64,000 nucleotides of DNA from assembly GCF_900105865.1 (NCBI RefSeq), contig NZ_LT629804.1, positions 682,001 to 746,000 on the forward strand, read 5' to 3'. A program made the position numbers and the translations under genes. Positions within the stretch are counted from its first letter, which is position 1. Every line of letters begins with the position of its first letter. Positions 1 through 8,153 of this stretch are shown in pieces. The notes beneath the pieces were generated by a model. That model was not told the origin of the DNA, did no database searches, and saw nothing but the letters and a program-made list of their open reading frames with translations. Source of the DNA: Arcanobacterium phocae. GTDB taxonomy: Bacteria > Actinomycetota > Actinomycetes > Actinomycetales > Actinomycetaceae.

Positions 1-21
1 TCAACGAAAACACGGGAAAAC

Positions 22-83
22 GTTGAAAACTCAAGCCGGCCAAAAAGGCGTACGCGAGGGTTCAAATCCCTCCGCTACCGCCA
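22..83 (+). tRNA. tRNA-Ser 3' half (partial, probable att site)
   Basis: The sequence from about 22 to 83 reads as the 3' half of a class II tRNA: an anticodon-loop-like TTGAAA (anticodon possibly TGA, Ser), a long variable arm at 34-55, a T-stem GAGGG/CCCTC (56-60, 68-72) around the loop TTCAAAT, an acceptor strand CGCTACC, discriminator G and encoded CCA (81-83). Positions 1-21 should hold the D-arm and the 5' anticodon strand (expected TGAGT), but they do not pair and contain no D-loop motif. The fragment is therefore not simply cut by the window edge. A 3' tRNA half of this kind is what tyrosine-recombinase integration leaves at the distal end of an element. The isotype is tentative. Confidence 0.6.
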
Positions 84-90
84 TAGGAAT

Positions 91-132
91 CCCCGGGATA
101 TCAACGAAAAGTTGGTTCCCGGGGTTTCTTTT
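91..132 (+). terminator. Intrinsic terminator after tRNA-Ser fragment
   Basis: CCCCGGGA (91-98) pairs with TCCCGGGG (117-124), followed by TTTCTTTTT. The loop holds a small inner hairpin CAAC-GAAAA-GTTG. The same inner hairpin sits in the terminator of the tRNA-Thr gene near 46301-46345. Confidence 0.75.
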
Positions 133-201
133 TAGGGATTTGCATACTGTACGCAGGACTAGTTTTCCAGTCGCTGTACGCGGGGCAGCGTCGCCGAATC
201 T

Positions 202-252
202 CGGCAATAGCGCAAACCTAGACGTATATGGCCTTGGTTTGCGCTATTGCCG
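202..252. repeat. Palindromic repeat, copy 1
   Basis: Arms CGGCAATAGCGCAAACC (202-218) and its exact complement GGTTTGCGCTATTGCCG (236-252) flank a core containing TATATGGCCT. Two further copies lie at 1902-1964 and 2929-2989. The element provides the stop codon of the convergent acyltransferase gene. Confidence 0.85.
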
Positions 253-1302
253 TGTTTTGCCTACACCTACGATTCGCCGCAGCACTGGTCGCATCAACCG
301 GGACATCACAATCGTCAGCCCAACAGTCACCATCAGCGATACCACCACAAACACATAGCGGTATTCCGCCCACCCGGCAGACGTCAGCACCATCATCGGC
401 AGCCGCTGCAGCACATAAATCCAAAACAGATTCCGGCCACACCACGCCAACACCGGGCTGTCCAGATGAACCACCATCGTCACCAACACTGCTACTGCGC
501 AATACCACAGTGCCGCCATCTGAAAAACCAAATAATGCATTCCGGCATAATTGTTAACGACGACGAAGCCCGCCGTCGTCGTCACCAATAAAAACAACCA
601 ACGCCGCCAAGAATGAGCACCGCGCAACCACTCCTCGACTGGGGCACGATAAGCCGACCAAGCCATACCCAACGGATAGCACAGCGCCGTATTGTATGAA
701 TACGTGGCCGAAAAATCCTTCGCCCACCACATGAGCAGACTAAAAGCGAGCGTCACCGCAAACATTGCAGCGAGCGCAAGATGCGGGCACGAACCCACCA
801 GCGAATAAACCACGAACGTCAGCGCATACAACACCAAAATCGCAAAAATATACCACGCCGAATTGCCAACACTCGTCCAACCAGTAAATGCCAACACAAC
901 CTGTGCCAGGGTAAAATCCCGACCCAATAGCAAACCAACGAGAGCATAAATTGCTACCACACACGCGAAATTAACCCAAGTTACCCCAAACCGCTTCACC
1001 GGAATCGACTGAACATATCCTGGCTTGCGGCGGATAGACTCATGCACCCCGAACCCGGAATAAAACAAAAACAAAGCCACCATGAGCTGACCCAAACCCG
1101 TTGCTAAACCAAGCATCCAGCTATCTGCGTGCGGATCAACCGGAATATAGGTGCGCACATGTGCATAAAAAACAATCAAAATAAACAGGCCATTAATGCG
1201 CGTTGTGTGAGCATGAGAAATATAGGACTCCACATCCGGTTGGTGCATAATCCGCGCCCGAAAAACCGTTACCGCTAGTAAAGCAACAAGAAAAATATTC
1301 AC
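244..1302 (-). CDS. Acyltransferase family 3 membrane protein
   Basis: A 352-residue polytopic membrane protein with roughly ten hydrophobic segments. The N-terminal part contains the charged stretch HTTRINGLFILIVFYAHV, which fits the conserved first helix of acyltransferase-3 (OafA-like) proteins, where a histidine supports O-acyl transfer to surface glycans. The family call rests on this motif and the topology; the substrate cannot be told. The last codons (GKTRQ, stop) run into palindromic repeat copy 1, so the C-terminus may have been reset by insertion of the repeat. The gene stands alone on the minus strand in an accessory-looking stretch beside a tRNA fragment, and acyltransferases of this type are common in variable regions. 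Confidence 0.6.
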   Translation of the reverse strand: MNIFLVALLAVTVFRARIMHQPDVESYISHAHTTRINGLFILIVFYAHVRTYIPVDPHADSWMLGLATGLGQLMVALFLFYSGFGVHESIRRKPGYVQSIPVKRFGVTWVNFACVVAIYALVGLLLGRDFTLAQVVLAFTGWTSVGNSAWYIFAILVLYALTFVVYSLVGSCPHLALAAMFAVTLAFSLLMWWAKDFSATYSYNTALCYPLGMAWSAYRAPVEEWLRGAHSWRRWLFLLVTTTAGFVVVNNYAGMHYLVFQMAALWYCAVAVLVTMVVHLDSPVLAWCGRNLFWIYVLQRLPMMVLTSAGWAEYRYVFVVVSLMVTVGLTIVMSRLMRPVLRRIVGVGKTRQ

Positions 1303-1335
1303 GCACCTAGCCTAAACGACGATTGGCAGGAAACG

Positions 1336-1551
1336 TCACTCGGGAGAGTCGGTATTGTCGCGTCGTTTCTTAGCTCGGCGGTTGCGGATAATCGCAATGA
1401 TTCCGGCACTCACTCCGGCTAGCACAGGAAGCCATAGTTTTGGATGAGTAACGAGCCATGATAGCCAGTCTGGGAGCTCCGGGAGATCGGGGAGATCGGG
1501 AAGGAAGGAGCTGAGCCAACGGAAAAACTTGACGATTGGAGCCCAGAGCAT
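1336..1551 (-). CDS. Small membrane protein, unknown function
   Basis: A 71-residue protein with a hydrophobic, Trp/Pro-rich N-terminus (repeated LPDLPDLPELPDW), one clear transmembrane helix (LWLPVLAGVSAGIIAII) and a basic tail (RNRRAKKRRDN). The ribosome binding site is weak. It lies about 30 bases downstream of another small Trp-rich membrane protein on the same strand, so the two may be co-transcribed. I do not recognise a family. Confidence 0.5.
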   Translation of the reverse strand: MLWAPIVKFFRWLSSFLPDLPDLPELPDWLSWLVTHPKLWLPVLAGVSAGIIAIIRNRRAKKRRDNTDSPE

Positions 1552-1581
1552 GGCTAATACGTACGATATTGGTTTCCAGAT

Positions 1582-1821
1582 CTAGCTCAGTAACCAGCCG
1601 ATTGGCGATAGGAGCGTGCCAACTAGCCACCAAAATGATTGCCATAGCCAAATGACAGGATAGAAGAACCACTGTAAGAAAGATTTTGTGGCATCCCAGT
1701 AGGGGTGAAAGAACGCTTCGATAATCGGAAGTACAAGGAGCACAATCCACGCCCACCCAACTTTGCCTAGTCCGATAAGGATAGGAAGGAAAAAGCGTTT
1801 GAGAGGAGCAGTTTCTAGCAT
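1582..1821 (-). CDS. Small Trp-rich membrane protein, unknown function
   Basis: The open frame extends back to 1950, but the codons upstream of 1886 or so come from palindromic repeat copy 2, so I prefer the internal ATG at 1821 (MLETAPLKRF), giving about 79 residues. It has two hydrophobic segments (LPILIGLGKVGWAWIVLLVL and a Trp-rich C-terminal one with FLQWFFYPVIWLWQSFWWLV). No strong ribosome binding site precedes this ATG, so the start is uncertain. No family recognised. It pairs with the small membrane protein at 1336-1551. Confidence 0.4.
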   Translation of the reverse strand: MLETAPLKRFFLPILIGLGKVGWAWIVLLVLPIIEAFFHPYWDATKSFLQWFFYPVIWLWQSFWWLVGTLLSPIGWLLS

Positions 1822-1901
1822 TTTCTGGCGTTGCTGGGCAGGCTCAGAGTGTGGTTCTGACTCGGGTAGAGTGCTCTTTTCGGGCTGCGGTGAGCGTCGA
1901 G

Positions 1902-1964
1902 TAAACCCGGCAATAGCGCAAACCTCGGCGAATATGGCCTTGATTTGCACTATTGCCGGGTTTA
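1902..1964. repeat. Palindromic repeat, copy 2
   Basis: The left arm TAAACCCGGCAATAGCGCAAA (1902 onward) pairs with TTTGCACTATTGCCGGGTTTA (1944-1964) with one mismatch. The core contains AATATGGCCT in the same orientation as copy 1. It is preceded by GCGTCGAG, as is copy 3. Confidence 0.85.
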
Positions 1965-1965
1965 G

Positions 1966-2850
1966 CTACCGGAAGCCGCGTCTATTAATCGGCATCCTCA
2001 ATGGACGCGGCGGTTTGAGGTGGTTTTGGGTGTGCAAAACAGCTTGAATATAGGCCTGTGTTGCCTCCCAATCTAGCCAAACCTGGTGATAGCTCAGTCG
2101 CACAACGGTGTAGCCGAGCTGAACTTGTTGGGCATCCCGGCGCCGATCTTCATTGACATTAAGGGGTTCGCTGTGGAACGTAGTACTGTCACATTCGATA
2201 ACGAGCGAACGACCAACCAGCAGATCTACTCGTCCCACTCCCGGAATAACTTTTTGGGCATGGACCATGACGCCCAGTGACTGTAGAAAATTTCGGACTC
2301 GTGTTTCGCTACCGGATTGGGCAGTGCTGATTCGGCGCCGGAGAATAGGCTGCTTGCGTTTTTGGGCACTACTAATAATCTGATCCGCCGTGACCAAATC
2401 GATTTTGCGTTGGTTTAATGCAGACTCGAGAACTATCAACCCGGTTTCTGCATCGTGGTAGTGAACGATCTGTTCCAACGCTTCGATCAACGAACATACG
2501 ATGTGCGGGGCTTTACATGGCGGATAGTGCACCCCTAGACGCCCATATCCATCGAGTGCACGGTGAATGATCGCTCCGGCAATAGCCTGTTGGCACGATT
2601 TTCGATCGCCGATAAGATGTGGAGTTTTCTCGAACGGAACCCATAATCCCCACTTGCGGGCAGCGGTGCAACAACCGATAAGCATTCCGGAGTTGGCAGC
2701 GGTAACTGCTAGTCTGTCTGTCTGTGCAACGGCATACCAGCGGTGTTTAAGCCGAACAAGAACGCCTTGCTCCACGGCACGGCGAAGTTTGCGCTCGCTG
2801 GTATTCAACGGAGCGGGCAGCTGCCAACGGCGAAATACCTGTTTTTCCAT
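1966..2850 (-). CDS. AbiEi-like winged-helix plus DUF559 endonuclease-fold protein
   Basis: A 294-residue protein from the ATG at 2850 (MEKQVFRRWQL). The frame is open further upstream, but that part runs through repeat copy 3 and over the start of def, so it is not coding. The N-terminal third resembles the winged-helix region of AbiEi-type antitoxin/transcription regulators. The C-terminal third is DUF559-like, with a PD-(D/E)XK-type arrangement: SGSETRVRNFL, then GVGRVDLLVG, LVIECDS, and RRRDAQQVQLGYTVVRLSY. This is a frequent orphan architecture in Actinobacteria whose role is unsettled (nuclease or regulator). No toxin partner is seen next to it. It is flanked on both sides by copies of the palindromic repeat. 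Confidence 0.65.
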   Translation of the reverse strand: MEKQVFRRWQLPAPLNTSERKLRRAVEQGVLVRLKHRWYAVAQTDRLAVTAANSGMLIGCCTAARKWGLWVPFEKTPHLIGDRKSCQQAIAGAIIHRALDGYGRLGVHYPPCKAPHIVCSLIEALEQIVHYHDAETGLIVLESALNQRKIDLVTADQIISSAQKRKQPILRRRISTAQSGSETRVRNFLQSLGVMVHAQKVIPGVGRVDLLVGRSLVIECDSTTFHSEPLNVNEDRRRDAQQVQLGYTVVRLSYHQVWLDWEATQAYIQAVLHTQNHLKPPRPLRMPINRRGFR

Positions 2851-2928
2851 GTTTTCTAGGGTGCCAGATATAGGCAACAAGGCATCGCGAGCAGTCCACA
2901 GTTGTGGATAAGTCGGCTGGCGTCGAGC

Positions 2929-2989
2929 AAACTCGGCAATAGTGCAAACCGAGGCCATATACGCCGAGGTTTGCGCTATTGCCGGGTTT
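2929..2989. repeat. Palindromic repeat, copy 3 (core inverted)
   Basis: Arms AAACTCGGCAATAGTGCAAACC (2929-2950, written here as the left arm) and its near-complement at 2968-2989. The core reads AGGCCATATACGCCG, which is the reverse complement of the cores in copies 1 and 2, whereas the outer flank GCGTCGAG is in the same orientation as in copy 2. It sits immediately upstream of def. Confidence 0.85.
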
Positions 2990-3027
2990 AGCCCACATCC
3001 GCGCCCACAATCCCGTAGGCTATAGGT

Positions 3028-3699
3028 ATGCTTTATCCAATTCACGTCTACGGTTCGCCGGTTCTCCATAAAACCAGCGCAGAAGTAAAGATTTTTGACA
3101 GCAAACTTGCCACCTTGGCTGAAGATATGTTCGAAACATGCGAAGTTGCTCCAGGCGTAGGTTTGGCCGCTCCGCAGATCGGCCTTGATCTGGCAATGTT
3201 TGTATGGATGTATGACGGTCCAGAACATACTGGCCCGAAACGTGGTGTGGCCATCAACCCTTCGCTCTTGATTGAGCCAGTTGATGTTCTAGAACCAACT
3301 GTTTCAGATGAAGAAGGATGCCTATCCTTCCCTGGCTACCAGTACGGCCTGCGCCGCTCGCCACGCGCAGTCTTGCATGCTCAAGACGAAAAAGGCAAGT
3401 GGTACGACCTCGAAGCAACCGGCTGGTTCGCCCGCATTTTGCAGCACGAGTATGACCATCTCAAGGGCCGTATTTATGTTGATCGCCTCACTGGTAAACC
3501 GGCTCACCAAGTAGAAAAAGTGATGAAGCGCGAGAAGTGGAACGTCCCCGGTATTGTGTGGATGCCTGGTGAAGACGAACTATATGAGGCAAGCGCGGAA
3601 GAATTAGCACACCTGGATGAGATGTCGAAGTATTTTGCGGATATTAAAGATGAGCCGCAGCAACCTGACAAAGGGGCGAGCTTCGGTTTATCAAAATGA
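3028..3699 (+). CDS. def: Peptide deformylase
   Basis: A 223-residue cytosolic metalloenzyme that removes the N-formyl group from nascent proteins. All three family motifs are present: GVGLAAPQ (residues 43-50), EGCLS (96-100, metal-ligand Cys98) and HEYDH (140-144, the two His ligands and catalytic Glu). The C-terminal extension after about residue 165 (VMKREKWNVPGIVWMPG onward, ending in a Gln/Asp-rich tail) is longer than in E. coli Def and is typical of actinobacterial forms. The start is ATG at 3028, 38 bases after repeat copy 3, so its promoter must lie close to or inside the repeat. It is transcribed alone and ends at the hairpin at 3748-3800. Confidence 0.95.
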   Translation: MLYPIHVYGSPVLHKTSAEVKIFDSKLATLAEDMFETCEVAPGVGLAAPQIGLDLAMFVWMYDGPEHTGPKRGVAINPSLLIEPVDVLEPTVSDEEGCLSFPGYQYGLRRSPRAVLHAQDEKGKWYDLEATGWFARILQHEYDHLKGRIYVDRLTGKPAHQVEKVMKREKWNVPGIVWMPGEDELYEASAEELAHLDEMSKYFADIKDEPQQPDKGASFGLSK

Positions 3700-3747
3700 G
3701 TAAGCATTTGACGAGGAAAGGCATCGGCGCGTAAGCTCCGTTGTTGG

Positions 3748-3800
3748 GCTCCCTAGAAGTCGTTCGAGGTTATTCTCGTGGATTTCTGCAGGGAGCTTTT
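3748..3800 (+). terminator. Terminator after def
   Basis: GCTCCC (3748-3753) extended by TAGAA pairs with a TTTCT..GGGAGC strand (ending 3796), followed by TTTTCCTT. A small inner hairpin (GTTCGAGG...TTCTCG) lies in the loop. Confidence 0.6.
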
Positions 3801-3896
3801 CCTTATTCTGGCGGCTTGCTGATATAACGCAGTTATCCAGTCAGACCGCTGAAATAGGCAGGGGCTTCGGGCCCACGAACGTGAAGGAGTTAGAGC

Positions 3897-5390
3897 ATGG
3901 GCTTCCATATTGGGTTTGACCGTGAAAAGTACATCGAGATGCAGTCCAAGCATATTGTGGAGCGTCGCGCAAAGATTGGCGGCAAACTATATTTGGAGAT
4001 GGGCGGGAAGCTTTTCGATGATAACCATGCATCGCGAGTTTTGCCTGGGTTTACTCCGGATAACAAGATCGTCATGTTGGAGCAGATTGCCGATGAGGTG
4101 GAGATTGTTGTCTGCTTGAATGCGAAGGATTTGCAGCGGCAGAAGATGCGGTCGGACGTGGGGATTACGTACGACGAAGATGTGTTGCGGTTGATTGATA
4201 TTTTCCGAGAGCGTGGGTTCTTGGTGGAAAATGTGGTGATGACTCAGTTTGAGGAGTCGAATGCGCTCGCGGTGACGTTCATGCAGCGTTTGGAGCGGAT
4301 GGGCGTGCGGGTGGCTCGTCACCGGATTATTCCGGGCTATCCGTCAAATGTTGATGTGATTGCTTCGGATGAGGGTTTGGGCAAGAACGATTATGTTCAG
4401 ACGTCACGTGATTTGGTTGTTGTGACGGCTCCGGGGCCGGGTTCTGGCAAGTTGGCTACTTGTTTGTCACAGATTTACCATGAGGCTAAGCGTGGCGTGA
4501 AGGCTGGTTATGCCAAGTTTGAGACGTTCCCGATTTGGAATATTCCGCTCGATCATCCGGTGAATTTGGCTTATGAGGCCGCTACTGTGGATTTGGATGA
4601 TGCGAATTTGATTGATCCGTTCCATCTGGAAGCCTATGGCGAATCGGTTTCTTCGTATAACCGCGATATTGATGTGTTCCCGTTGTTGCACACGTTGTTG
4701 CAACGGATTGCGGGTGAGTCGCCGTATAAGAGCCCTACCGACATGGGCGTCAACATGGCTGGTTACTGCATTTCGGATGACGAAGCTGTCCGGGAGGCGT
4801 CGCGTCAGGAGATTATTCGTCGTTATTACCAGGCTCGAGTTGAGGAACGTAAGGAAGCGTTGGATTCGACTTTGTCGGATCGCGTTCGTCATATTATGCG
4901 TAAGGCTGGGGTGACGACGGCGGATCGGAAGGTGGTTGCGCCAGCACTGAAGCGGGCGCAGGAAACTGGCGGTCCGGCGTCGGCAATCGAATTGCCTGAT
5001 GGTACGATCATTACTGGTAAGACCACCCCATTATTGGGATGCTCGGCAGGAATGTTGCTGAATGCGCTGAAGCATCTGGCGGGGATCGATCAGGATGCGT
5101 TGCTGCTGTCGCCGCAGTCGATTGAGCCGATTCAGGCGCTGAAGACGGAGCATTTGGGTTCGCGTAATCCGCGGCTGCACACCGATGAGGTGTTGATTGC
5201 GTTGAGTGTGTCTGCAGGTACGAGCCAGGATGCGCGTAATGCGATGGCGCAGTTGAAGAATCTGAAGCATTGCAATGTTCATGTGACAACGATTTTGGGT
5301 TCGGTTGATGAAACTATTTTCCGAAACTTGGGTGTGTATGTGACGACGGAGCCGGTTTTCCAGCGCAAGTCGTTGTACCAGAAGAAGTAG
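3897..5390 (+). CDS. DUF1846 family protein
   Basis: A 497-residue cytosolic protein matching the DUF1846 family throughout: N-terminal [44 protein letters not shown], and the central [22 protein letters not shown] with a P-loop-like glycine-rich turn. Its length is what the family usually shows. The biochemical role of DUF1846 proteins is not established to my knowledge. The ATG at 3897 has GAAGGAG eight bases upstream. The stop codon falls in the first unit of a 13-bp tandem repeat that leads into the P-type ATPase gene 48 bases later, so the two are probably co-transcribed. Confidence 0.85.
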   Translation: MGFHIGFDREKYIEMQSKHIVERRAKIGGKLYLEMGGKLFDDNHASRVLPGFTPDNKIVMLEQIADEVEIVVCLNAKDLQRQKMRSDVGITYDEDVLRLIDIFRERGFLVENVVMTQFEESNALAVTFMQRLERMGVRVARHRIIPGYPSNVDVIASDEGLGKNDYVQTSRDLVVVTAPGPGSGKLATCLSQIYHEAKRGVKAGYAKFETFPIWNIPLDHPVNLAYEAATVDLDDANLIDPFHLEAYGESVSSYNRDIDVFPLLHTLLQRIAGESPYKSPTDMGVNMAGYCISDDEAVREASRQEIIRRYYQARVEERKEALDSTLSDRVRHIMRKAGVTTADRKVVAPALKRAQETGGPASAIELPDGTIITGKTTPLLGCSAGMLLNALKHLAGIDQDALLLSPQSIEPIQALKTEHLGSRNPRLHTDEVLIALSVSAGTSQDARNAMAQLKNLKHCNVHVTTILGSVDETIFRNLGVYVTTEPVFQRKSLYQKK

Positions 5391-5426
5391 ACGGTTGAAG
5401 TAGACGGTTGAAGTAATCGGTTGAAG
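5384..5426 (+). repeat. 13-bp tandem repeat, three units
   Basis: GAAGTAGACGGTT at 5384-5396 and 5397-5409, then the variant GAAGTAATCGGTT at 5410-5422, followed by GAAG that merges with the ribosome binding site of the downstream ATPase gene. The first unit contains the TAG stop of the DUF1846 gene. Confidence 0.9.
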
Positions 5427-5438
5427 GGAGAGGGAATC

Positions 5439-7796
5439 ATGTCGGTTGGTTTGTCGAGCGAGCAGGTTGCTGAGCGTTGTGCGGATGGCCGGGTGAATAC
5501 GTTGCCACCGCGCACGGGTAAGACTGTGGCTGATATTGTTCGGTCGAATGTTTTTACGCGGATTAACGCTATTTTGACGGTGTTGTTCGTGATGGTGATG
5601 ACGACTGGCTCGATTATCAATGCGGCTTTTGGTTTGCTGATCGTGGTGAATTCTGGGATCGGTATTGTTCAAGAGTTGCGTGCTAAACGGACGTTGGATT
5701 CCCTCTCCTTGATCGGTGAAGAGCGGCCTCAGGTGTGGCGTGACGGGAAGATTGTTGAGGTGGCTCAAGAGGAGCTGGTTCTTGATGATGTGGTTGCGTT
5801 GCGTGCTGGATGTCAGATTGTGGTGGACGGCGAGGTTGTTGATTCTGATGGGTTGAGTGTTGATGAGTCGATGTTGACGGGCGAGTCGGATGCGGTGCGT
5901 AAGGCACCGGGCGATGAGATTTTGTCGGGCTCGTTCGTGGTGTCGGGGACGGGCGCTTATCGGGTGAGTAAGGTCGGCGCGGATTCGTATGCGGCGCGCT
6001 TAACGGCGGAGGCTTCACGGTTTACGTTGGCGAAATCGGAGTTGCAGGCGGGAATTAATTCGATTCTGAAGTACATTACCTGGGTGCTGATTCCGGTTGG
6101 GATTCTCATTATTTATTCGCAGGTTTCGCAGGGGACGAGCGCTTGGGATCAAGTGATTTTGAAGATTACCGGCGCACTAGTTCCGATGGTTCCAGAGGGG
6201 TTGGTTCTGATTACCTCGACGGCGTTTGCGCTGGGCGTTATCCGGTTGGGTAAGCGTCAGTGCTTGGTCCAGGAGTTGCCGGCGATCGAGGGGTTGGCTC
6301 GCGTTGACGTGGTGTGTGCGGATAAGACGGGTACGTTGACGGAGAACCGGATGGTTTTTGAGTCGTTGCGAGTGTTCGACGACGGCGATGCGCCGGCTGC
6401 TCGGGAGGCGTTAGCTCAGTTGGCGGCAGCGGATCGGGATCCTAATTCGACGATGAAAGCAATCGCGCAGGCGTGTGGAGATGTTGAGAAACCGTGGATG
6501 GTGGCGAGCCGCCATGCGTTTACGTCGGCAACGAAGTGGTCGGGTGTGTCTTTTGACGGTCACGGTAGTTGGCTGCTGGGTGCTGCTGATGTGCTGGCGG
6601 GTGGTACGTCAGCTGCGCACGCGGCAGAGGAGCTGGGTGCTTCGGGCTTACGAGTTGTCATGTTGGCCCGCACCGATCAGCGGGTGAATGACGATACGCA
6701 GCTGTCCGACGTCGAACCAGTAGGACTTGTTGTGCTAGAGCAGAAGGTTCGTCCGGATGCTGCTGATACGCTGGCATATTTTGCGGAGCAGGATGTTACG
6801 GTCAAGGTTATTTCGGGTGATAATGCGGCGTCGGTTGGGGCTGTGACTCGCAAGCTTGGTATGGATGCCGGGCAAACGGTTGATGCACGCACGTTGACGG
6901 CTGATGATTTTGACCAGCAGGTGGCAGACCATCTTGTCTTTGGTCGGGTGACACCGGATCAGAAGCGGAAAATGGTTGGTTCGTTGCAGCAGGCCGGGCA
7001 TACGGTGGCGATGACTGGTGATGGTGTGAATGATGTGTTGGCGTTGAAGGATGCCGACATCGGGGTGGCGATGGGTTCGGGATCGCCTGCTACTCGGTCG
7101 GTTGCCAAAATTGTGTTACTTGACGATAAGTTTGCAACTTTGCCGTATGTGGTTGCTGAGGGGCGCCGGGTGATTGGCAATATCGAGCGGGTTGCTAACC
7201 TATTTTTGACCAAAACTATTTATTCAGCAGTGCTGGCTATGTTGGTGATCATTTCGGCCGTGCCGTTTCCGTTCCAGCCGATCCATGTGACTATTACGGG
7301 ATGGTTTACGATTGGTGTTCCGGCGTTTTTGCTCTCGTTGCCGCCGAATAATCAGCGGGCGCGTAGTGGCTTTGTGCAGCGCGTGCTGTGGTTTGCAGTA
7401 CCAGCTGGTTTAGTCGTTGGTGCTAGTGCGTTTACGACTTTTGTAATGGTTGCGCAGGGTAACTTTGATGAGATGTTTGTGCAGAGTTCGACGGCGGCAT
7501 TGGCGGCTTTGATTATTCCGTCTACGTGGGTTCTGGCTTGCGTAGCGCGGCCGTGGTCGTGGTGGAAGATCGGTCTGATTGTTTTGCCGCTTGTGGGTTA
7601 TGGTCTTATTTTTAGGTGGCGCTTTACTCAAGATATTTTCATGCTGGATTCATCGAATAGCAGCGCTATGTGGTGGGCGGTTGTTATTGGCCTGATAGCT
7701 GCCGGGATTATCGAATTGCTGTGGTGGGTTGTGAAATATTGGTTGGGAGAACCTGTGGTGTTATGGAGAAATGATCCACTTGTTGATCAGCACTAA
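5439..7796 (+). CDS. P-type cation-transporting ATPase, CtpE-like
   Basis: A 785-residue membrane ATPase. The ATG at 5439 is preferred because GGGAGAGGG lies 6-9 bases before it. Visible motifs in order: actuator TGES (MLTGESDAVRK), transmembrane VPEGL (ALVPMVPEGLVL), phosphorylation DKTGTLT, and the hinge TGDGVNDVLALKDADIG. The N-terminus lacks CxxC or His-rich metal-binding domains, arguing against copper or zinc export. Stretches such as VFTRINAIL, PAIEGLARVDVVCADKTG and SGSFVVSG recall mycobacterial CtpE, which has been linked to calcium uptake; transfer of that substrate here is inference. It follows the DUF1846 gene in the same direction. Confidence 0.85.
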   Translation: MSVGLSSEQVAERCADGRVNTLPPRTGKTVADIVRSNVFTRINAILTVLFVMVMTTGSIINAAFGLLIVVNSGIGIVQELRAKRTLDSLSLIGEERPQVWRDGKIVEVAQEELVLDDVVALRAGCQIVVDGEVVDSDGLSVDESMLTGESDAVRKAPGDEILSGSFVVSGTGAYRVSKVGADSYAARLTAEASRFTLAKSELQAGINSILKYITWVLIPVGILIIYSQVSQGTSAWDQVILKITGALVPMVPEGLVLITSTAFALGVIRLGKRQCLVQELPAIEGLARVDVVCADKTGTLTENRMVFESLRVFDDGDAPAAREALAQLAAADRDPNSTMKAIAQACGDVEKPWMVASRHAFTSATKWSGVSFDGHGSWLLGAADVLAGGTSAAHAAEELGASGLRVVMLARTDQRVNDDTQLSDVEPVGLVVLEQKVRPDAADTLAYFAEQDVTVKVISGDNAASVGAVTRKLGMDAGQTVDARTLTADDFDQQVADHLVFGRVTPDQKRKMVGSLQQAGHTVAMTGDGVNDVLALKDADIGVAMGSGSPATRSVAKIVLLDDKFATLPYVVAEGRRVIGNIERVANLFLTKTIYSAVLAMLVIISAVPFPFQPIHVTITGWFTIGVPAFLLSLPPNNQRARSGFVQRVLWFAVPAGLVVGASAFTTFVMVAQGNFDEMFVQSSTAALAALIIPSTWVLACVARPWSWWKIGLIVLPLVGYGLIFRWRFTQDIFMLDSSNSSAMWWAVVIGLIAAGIIELLWWVVKYWLGEPVVLWRNDPLVDQH

Positions 7797-8153
7797 AACT
7801 TTCAGATAATTCCCAGCCCCTGCGCATAAGTTTTAGAGGGATGGCTGGTTAGATAGAAACATCTGAAGGAACTTCTTAGTGTGTAACTCCTGAAGAATGC
7901 GGAAAGTGAATATCTGACAGTTGATTGGTTCGATGGTTTGTGCGCCTTGACCCTAGTTGATTGACTGTCATTGTGAAAGTGAGCGACTCTCGTGTAGATA
8001 GTCGCTCACTTTCCATATGTGTCTTATATGTAGTTCCACGAATAGCTGATAAAGCCGAGTTACATTTTTGCCTTAGATAGACTGAAAGTAGTGCTCGTCT
8101 TTTATCATCAACAAAACTCATGGCGAGCTGAGTGCCGTGAAAGGTTGTGTTTT
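7797..8153. other. Gene-free stretch with one strong hairpin
   Basis: About 357 bases without a convincing gene. The only structure is a 14-bp perfect stem, GAAAGTGAGCGACT (7975-7988) with AGTCGCTCACTTTC (8000-8013), loop of 11. There is no T-tract on either side, so it may be a bidirectional or RNA-stability hairpin rather than a canonical terminator. Nothing else seen. Confidence 0.6.

Noticed and set aside
1..83. tmRNA 3' end
   Set aside because: The T-arm and CCA could suggest tmRNA, but there is no tag-peptide reading frame or pseudoknot-like sequence before it, and the variable arm fits tRNA-Ser.
244..591. Plus-strand open frames near the left end
   Set aside because: Antisense to the acyltransferase gene; Pro/His/Gln-rich shadow composition.
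1902..2989. CRISPR array
   Set aside because: The repeats are about 1 kb apart, palindromic and only three in number, without regular spacers or cas genes.
2851..3228. N-terminal extension of the DUF559-type gene
   Set aside because: It would run through the palindromic repeat and over the first 200 bases of def in antisense; the ATG at 2850 gives a normal-length protein.
5031..5768. 245-codon open frame on the minus strand
   Set aside because: Antisense to the DUF1846 and ATPase genes; composition is rich in His, Arg, Gln and Asn, typical of a shadow frame, and it crosses two well-supported genes.
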